Source of the DNA: Candidatus Methanophagales archaeon | GTDB taxonomy: Archaea > Halobacteriota > Syntropharchaeia > Alkanophagales > Methanospirareceae | DNA length: 9,038 nt | Assembly: GCA_003601795.1 (NCBI GenBank) | Contig: PIXU01000304.1 | Span: 1-9,038, forward strand | Reading direction: 5' to 3' | In this document: positions 5,430 through 9,038 of the stretch, one piece after another | Position numbering within the stretch: the first letter of the stretch is position 1 | How the letters are laid out: every line of letters starts with the position of its first letter | Made by a program: the position numbers and the translations under genes | Notes under the pieces: model-generated | Database searches by the model: none | Seen by the model: the letters and a program-made list of their open reading frames with translations, nothing else | What the model was told of the DNA's origin: nothing

Positions 5430-6749
5430 TCAATAAATTTTATCAATAAGCAGCCATTTCCATAGAGGGGTATAAAGTATTTTTTTGTTCCCGACCTTTT
5501 CCTCGTCTTCGTACTCTCCTGTGATTATAAGTAAATTATTACATTTTAGTTCCTTGCTTGCCTTTAGCAAAGCCCTTGTTTCTCTTTTTCTGGTTTCTAC
5601 GCTGCTAATATCCCAGCAGACCTGAACCAGCCCTCTTATCTTCAAACCTTCTTTAATAACAAAATCTACTTCATTTTGCTGATAGTCTTTCCAGTAGTAA
5701 ATTTCTGTTAGGAGATTCCTGCTCTGTTTCCTTTTCAACTCGACCGCGACAATGTTCTCTGCAATTTTCCCGATATTTTTACTAAATCTAAAGCCTACTG
5801 CATTGCTTAGCCCCACGTCTATGGAGTAGACCTTCCTTGGAGCTTTTTGCTGATTTTTAACCGAGAAAGAGAACTTGCTGATAAAAAATATTAAAAAAGC
5901 ATTTTTCAGATAAGATGAGAAGGTCTCTATTGTATCTGCCGTTATATTCAGAACCTTTTCCAGTGAGGTGAAAGTTACAGGACTTGAGATGTTTGTCAGA
6001 TAGAATTTTGCCAGGTATATTAATTCGTCTATCTTTCTTATGTTATATCTCCTGATTACATCTTTATTTAAAATATCGTCAAAGTATGAGACCAAAATTT
6101 CTTTCTTCTTTTTTGATAGCACTACCTGTGGAAATCCGCCAAACTCAAAATACTCCCTCAGCAATCTTTTGATATCAATTTTTTTGTGTATCATGTCCAG
6201 CTTATCGTTAATTTCAAGAGACCTGAACCTCAAAAATTCCTCGAAACATACTGGAAAAACAAACAGGTCCAGATGCCTCCCTGTCAATACTGTTGCCAGT
6301 TCTCCACTCAATAGCTGAGCATTAGAACCCGAAACAATTACTTTTGCCTTATCGAGTTCGTTAGTGGTTCTTACCCATCTCTCCCAATTGTCTATAAGAT
6401 GAATCTCGTCCAGGAGAATACAAGGTTTGTGTTCTGGGTCCAAATACTGTAAATATGTTTCAAAAATTTGATCAAGAACATGAACAGAGCGATCTGTAAA
6501 CCTGCTGTCCTCAAAATTTACTATTACAGTTTCATTGGGGCTCATTCCGTTAGCAATTAAGTCTTTTGCTACTTGCCGCATTATAAAAGATTTTCCGGCT
6601 CTTCTAATGCCCATTATAGCTAACACCATGTCTGTTTCAAGAAAAGTCTTTGCCCTTTCCAGATATTCTCTTCTTTCCACACCCGTATCTAATTTCCTCT
6701 TCCAGAAGTTCCAATCTTCCAAAATCTCCAGGATCTTCTCTTCTCTCAT
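5430..6749 (-). CDS. AAA ATPase with DUF4143 nuclease-like domain
   Basis: ATP-binding protein of 439 residues with the AAA_14 plus DUF4143 architecture, common in archaea and bacteria as an accessory gene of uncertain role. The Walker A motif is GIRRAGKS (47-54), Walker B is CILLDE (110-115), and a sensor-like VSGSNAQLLSGE follows (139-150). The typical GRHLDLFVFPVCFEEFL segment comes next, then a winged-helix-like middle (ISSPVTFTSLEKVLNI). The C-terminal domain carries a PD-(D/E)XK-like pattern: E331 (KIAENIVAVELKR), E360/D362 (NEVDFVIKEG) and Q376 (LVQVCW). The stretch is visibly more AT-rich than the neighbouring operons, suggesting lateral acquisition. The start ATG follows a promoter-like AT-rich region; AGGTAAC precedes it. 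Convergent with the UPF0282 gene and divergent from the DsrE-like gene. No partner gene such as an antitoxin is visible. Confidence 0.85.
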   Translation of the reverse strand: MREEKILEILEDWNFWKRKLDTGVERREYLERAKTFLETDMVLAIMGIRRAGKSFIMRQVAKDLIANGMSPNETVIVNFEDSRFTDRSVHVLDQIFETYLQYLDPEHKPCILLDEIHLIDNWERWVRTTNELDKAKVIVSGSNAQLLSGELATVLTGRHLDLFVFPVCFEEFLRFRSLEINDKLDMIHKKIDIKRLLREYFEFGGFPQVVLSKKKKEILVSYFDDILNKDVIRRYNIRKIDELIYLAKFYLTNISSPVTFTSLEKVLNITADTIETFSSYLKNAFLIFFISKFSFSVKNQQKAPRKVYSIDVGLSNAVGFRFSKNIGKIAENIVAVELKRKQSRNLLTEIYYWKDYQQNEVDFVIKEGLKIRGLVQVCWDISSVETRKRETRALLKASKELKCNNLLIITGEYEDEEKVGNKKILYTPLWKWLLIDKIY

Positions 6750-6927
6750 AGTTACCTACTTTAGTCGTTAAAATATTTAAATTTTACCGAATATAATCGG
6801 CAAAATTAAAAGCTTTCTTTGCCTCTAAACTACGCTTACTAGCACTTTAAACTTTTCTTTCTAAAACAAATGAAAATATCGACAACTTTATAAAGCAATA
6901 AAACACTTATCTTATTGGTGATGAAAA
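6750..6927. promoter_or_regulatory. divergent promoter region, ATPase / DsrE-like gene
   Basis: Rightward: CTTTATAAAG (6886-6895) is a TATA box about 33-42 bases before the DsrE-like ATG, and GGTGAT (6917-6922) is a strong Shine-Dalgarno site that fixes the start at 6928. Leftward: AT-rich TATA-like segments TTAAATATTTTAA (6768-6780) or ATTATATT (within 6790-6797) precede the ATPase ATG. An imperfect palindrome of 11-base arms, AATTTTACCGA (6780-6790) and TCGGCAAAATT (6797-6807), spans the leftward promoter with one mismatch and a 6-base spacer and could be an operator. No further gene is seen here. Confidence 0.5.
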
Positions 6928-7332
6928 ATGCCGGAAACAATAGTAATATGTAAGGAAGGGACGATAAACTCCTATTTGAGTTCTCTTATCGTCGCTGCAA
7001 ATATGAAAAAGGCTGGGGAGGATATAGCGGTAGTATTCATGCAAGAGGGATTGGCGGCGCTGGTGGATAAGAAATACAGGTATGACCCGGGATTGGAAGG
7101 CTATGCGGAAGATATAGAGAAAAATGCAGCGGAAATGGGTGTTCCTTCGGACCCATTTGAGCTGATAAAAATGGCAAGCAGCGCAGGCGTGCCTCTATTT
7201 GCCTGCTACGCATGGATGAAACTTCTGGGAGGGAAACCACCAAGGTTTGATGTTCCCGAGGGACTGCAGAAGCTGGAATTGAAAGACCTGCTGGAAGAAT
7301 TGGGCAAGGCGAAGAAAGTCATCACGCTTTGA
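6928..7332 (+). CDS. DsrE/DsrF-like family protein
   Basis: Cytosolic protein of 134 residues with a DsrE-like fold (related to TusD/TusC and to small peroxiredoxin-like proteins), a family that often carries sulfur on a cysteine. Visible elements are a first beta-strand and helix (ETIVICKEGTINSYLSSLIVAANMKKAG), a second strand (DIAVVFMQEGLAALV), and the late strand VPLFACYAWMKLLG, whose C93 is the likely functional cysteine by analogy with DsrE. C8 is the only other cysteine. The C-terminal helix LELKDLLEELGKAKKVITL is usual for this group. The start is set by GGTGAT five bases upstream of the ATG. It is followed after 4 bases by bud32, so the two are almost certainly co-transcribed. The reaction is unknown; sulfur transfer is only a family-based possibility. 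Confidence 0.75.
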   Translation: MPETIVICKEGTINSYLSSLIVAANMKKAGEDIAVVFMQEGLAALVDKKYRYDPGLEGYAEDIEKNAAEMGVPSDPFELIKMASSAGVPLFACYAWMKLLGGKPPRFDVPEGLQKLELKDLLEELGKAKKVITL

Positions 7333-7336
7333 TCTG

Positions 7337-7915
7337 ATGATACAATGCGCGGAGGCAATAGTCGAAATAAAGGGCGACCTTGTGTATAAGAGGCGGGTAC
7401 AGAAGCGATACCGCGTAAAGGAGATAGACGAGCGGATAAGGAGAGAGCGAACAAAAAGCGAAGCGAAATTGATTTCCGAAGCGAGAAGAAAAGGCGTGCC
7501 CACGCCTATTATTTTTGATATTAGCGATTACGAACTCGTGATGGAAAGAATAGAAGGCGATCTAGCGAGAGAGGTGATTGACGAGGATATAAGCAAAAGA
7601 ATAGGCGAGTTCGTGGGTATCTTGCACAAAAACGGCATAATCCATGGTGATTTAACTACTTCTAATATTATTGTGAGCAGAGATAACGCCATCTACTTTA
7701 TAGATTTCGGCTTATCCTTTATCGAGTCGAGCACGGAAGCACGGGGTGTGGACGTACACGTGTTTTTCCAGAGCATTTGCGGCACGTATGAATCGTATGA
7801 AGGATTAAAAGAGTCGTTTATAGAGGGCTACAAAAGAACATTTTCGGGTGCCTCACAAGTGTTGAGAAGGGTAAAGGAGATAGAACAACGAGGACGGTAT
7901 GTGGAGAGGAAGTGA
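7337..7915 (+). CDS. bud32: KEOPS complex kinase/ATPase Bud32
   Basis: Atypical small protein kinase / ATPase of 192 residues, the Bud32 (PRPK) subunit of KEOPS, which with Kae1 adds threonylcarbamoyl to A37 of ANN-decoding tRNAs. Visible marks are the start QCAEAIVEIKGDLVYKRR with the ATP-binding Lys (K18), the family motif DERIRRERTKSEAKL with E42, and the G-V-P-T-P segment (53-57). The catalytic loop is HGDLTTSNII (103-112, catalytic D105), the metal-binding motif is DFG (123-125), and the conserved tail is RGRYVERK. It is a free-standing copy, not fused to Kae1 as in some methanogens; no kae1 is seen in the window. Four bases from the DsrE-like gene, with no strong ribosome-binding site of its own, so translation is probably coupled. 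Confidence 0.93.
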   Translation: MIQCAEAIVEIKGDLVYKRRVQKRYRVKEIDERIRRERTKSEAKLISEARRKGVPTPIIFDISDYELVMERIEGDLAREVIDEDISKRIGEFVGILHKNGIIHGDLTTSNIIVSRDNAIYFIDFGLSFIESSTEARGVDVHVFFQSICGTYESYEGLKESFIEGYKRTFSGASQVLRRVKEIEQRGRYVERK

Positions 7916-7919
7916 GTGG

Positions 7920-8010
7920 TTTGGCGGTTTAGCGGGTTAAGCGGTCTAGTTAATTTTCGGTTTTACATTGTTCGGATATAAGGTAACAAATATACATCGT
8001 TACCACGAAC
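7920..8010. terminator. intergenic hairpin and T-run between convergent genes
   Basis: After the bud32 stop come three imperfect repeats of a GCGG-TT unit (7924-7950), then AATTTTCGGTTTT (7952-7964), a T-rich run suitable for rightward termination. Beyond it is a compound inverted repeat: outer arms GTTCG (7970-7974) and CGAAC (8006-8010), inner arms GGTAAC (7982-7987) and GTTACC (7999-8004). It lies just past the stop of the leftward membrane-protein gene as well, so it may serve both directions. Confidence 0.4.
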
Positions 8011-8018
8011 CAAACACG

Positions 8019-8519
8019 TTAAAAGTTGATAAATTCAATCAAGGCAAGGTATGCCTTCGGACCACCCATGCACGACAGCGTAACTATTACCCCCGCTATT
8101 ATCACACCTGCGAAAATAGCAGCAAATGCATATCGGTTGCGAATGCCAAATGCAAAAGCGACCGCGCACGCCGTCCATGCTCCCGTTATAGGAAGAGGAA
8201 CAGCAACAAAAGGTATTAGACCTAGAGAGCCGTATTTCTGCATTCTATCGTTATATCTCCTCGTTCTCGCGAATAGCCAGCTGAAGAATCTATCGAAGAT
8301 GCTGTATTTTCGCAACCAATTTGAAACAGGGTCGAGAAAAAGAAGCAAAGGGACTACGGGCAGCATATTTCCCATTACCGAGAGGACAAAAGCTTGTAAG
8401 ACGCCCATTTTATAAATCCCCATTGCAAATGGTATGGACGTACGGAGTTCTCCAAACGGAATCGTCGCCATTAATATCACGCAGATGCTTTCCAACGCTA
8501 CTGCAAAAGTGAACGACAT
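8019..8519 (-). CDS. small multidrug export family membrane protein (COG2426)
   Basis: Integral membrane protein of 166 residues of the COG2426 / PF06695 family, annotated by convention as small multidrug export protein although transport by this family is poorly documented. The N-terminal signature TIPFGELRTSIPFAMGIY (19-36) is the conserved P-x-x-E-x-R-x-x-I-P motif. A hydrophobic helix with MGNMLPVVPLLLFLDP follows, then a basic cytoplasmic segment (LFARTRRYNDRMQKYG). A second signature is LIPFVAVPLPITGAWTACAVAFAFG, and last comes a hydrophobic helix (FAAIFAGVIIAGVIVTLSC). About four membrane segments are visible. The ATG at 8519 is chosen because the protein then begins with the family N-terminus; its ribosome-binding site is weak, which fits a short leader from the TATA box near 8555. 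Convergent with bud32, divergent from sepS. Confidence 0.82.
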   Translation of the reverse strand: MSFTFAVALESICVILMATIPFGELRTSIPFAMGIYKMGVLQAFVLSVMGNMLPVVPLLLFLDPVSNWLRKYSIFDRFFSWLFARTRRYNDRMQKYGSLGLIPFVAVPLPITGAWTACAVAFAFGIRNRYAFAAIFAGVIIAGVIVTLSCMGGPKAYLALIEFINF

Positions 8520-8613
8520 GATCAGTTGTTATTCATAGATATTACTTGCACATTTATAAAATAGTGTGAAGATAAGTTAAAGAAATATGTGAAATAGAAG
8601 GACGGAGCAATAG
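8520..8613. promoter_or_regulatory. divergent promoter region, membrane protein / sepS
   Basis: A single palindromic TATA-like core, TTTATAAA (8553-8560), lies 54-61 bases before the sepS ATG and 34-41 bases before the leftward ATG, and may serve both genes. GGAG (8604-8607), 6 bases before the sepS ATG, is a clear ribosome-binding site and fixes that start at 8614. Confidence 0.5.
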
Positions 8614-9038
8614 ATGAAATTCGACCCGAAACAGATACGAGAAGAAACGAGCAAGGATTTTGAAGCCGCCTGGATGGCTGGGCTAAAATACATGAGTGAG
8701 AGAGGCCTCAATGAAAAATACCCGAGGTCTTTGCACGCGTTGAGCTATGGGAAACCCCATCCCGTGTTTGAAACCATCCAGAAGCTGCGAGAAGCGTATC
8801 TGCGGCTCGGGTTTGAAGAAGTCATGAATCCCGTGATAATAGAAGAGGAAGAAGTAAAGAAACAATTTGGAAAAGAAGCGCTTGCGGTGTTAGACCGCTG
8901 CTATTATCTCGCGGGACTGCCTCGTCCAGACATTGGCATTTCCAAAGTGAGAGAGAAGCAAATAAACTCCTTCTTTGATAAGGACCTCTCGAAAGACGAA
9001 ATGGAGGCGCTCAAGAATACGCTGCACCGGTATAAAAA
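8614..9038 (+). CDS. sepS: O-phosphoserine--tRNA(Cys) ligase (SepRS), N-terminal part
   Basis: Class II aminoacyl-tRNA synthetase related to the PheRS alpha chain. It charges tRNA(Cys) with O-phosphoserine, which SepCysS then converts to Cys-tRNA(Cys), the indirect cysteine route of methanogens and relatives. Only the first 141 codons are inside the window; the frame is still open at the right edge. The family-typical N-terminus is MKFDPKQIREETSKDFEAAW. It is followed by the class II motif 1 region GKPHPVFETIQKLREAYLRL then GFEEVMNPVI, and by KKQFGKEALAVLDRCYYLAG and LPRPDIGIS, a stretch diagnostic for SepRS. Motifs 2 and 3 lie beyond the edge. The start is supported by GGAG at good spacing. 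A full-length protein would be over 500 residues. Confidence 0.92.
   Translation, partial: MKFDPKQIREETSKDFEAAWMAGLKYMSERGLNEKYPRSLHALSYGKPHPVFETIQKLREAYLRLGFEEVMNPVIIEEEEVKKQFGKEALAVLDRCYYLAGLPRPDIGISKVREKQINSFFDKDLSKDEMEALKNTLHRYK

Noticed and set aside
7968..8415. Plus-strand frames antisense to the COG2426 membrane protein
   Set aside because: The leftward frame has the family signatures; the plus-strand frames are shadows without start signals.
1..9038. tRNA or rRNA genes and CRISPR arrays
   Set aside because: I looked for T-loop/anticodon patterns and regularly spaced repeats and saw none; a tRNAscan or Rfam run would be the decisive test.

Overview
The window looks archaeal, most likely a euryarchaeote of the methanogen / ANME (Methanomicrobia) type. 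The strongest markers are the 5' part of O-phosphoseryl-tRNA synthetase (SepRS) at the right edge, an enzyme largely restricted to methanogens, Archaeoglobus and their relatives, and a stand-alone archaeal-type Bud32 kinase. A UPF0282 metallo-beta-lactamase-fold protein, an SLC41/MgtE-like permease of the archaeal two-domain type, TATA-like boxes and GGTGAT/GGAG ribosome-binding sites fit this. Placement in an ANME-1-like group is a guess from general resemblance.

Left third (1-2142): two different ISAzo13-family insertion sequences, both transcribed leftward and nested. The outer-left element (IS-A, 1-1351) has near-perfect terminal inverted repeats at both ends and an otherwise full-length 404-codon DDE transposase frame with one in-frame TAG at codon 51. 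It sits inside the transposase of an older relative (IS-B, 1352-2142), which keeps its 5' end and about 240 codons and has its own in-frame TGA at codon 47. When the two proteins are aligned, the stops fall at adjacent codons of the N-terminal helix-turn-helix region.

Middle (2185-5430): a leftward SLC41/MgtE-like cation permease with an unusually long leader, divergent from a rightward three-gene operon: chorismate mutase, a RimI-like GNAT acetyltransferase (4-base ATGA overlap) and a UPF0282 metallohydrolase. The permease leader holds an out-of-frame upstream ORF whose early codons read EPDPP, reminiscent of the Mg-sensing MgtL leader peptide of enterobacteria. A cluster of hairpins with a repeated 15-mer separates this operon from the next convergent gene.

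Right part (5430-9038): a leftward AAA ATPase with a DUF4143 nuclease-like domain in an AT-rich stretch (probable accessory gene); a rightward pair, DsrE-like protein and Bud32 kinase, 4 bases apart; a leftward small membrane protein of the COG2426 'small multidrug export' family; and, divergent from it, the start of sepS, which runs off the window.

The conserved genes relate mainly to translation and tRNA (Bud32 for t6A, SepRS for Cys-tRNA, RimI-like N-acetylation) and aromatic amino-acid synthesis; the mobile elements and the ATPase are accessory. I saw no rRNA, tRNA or CRISPR array.
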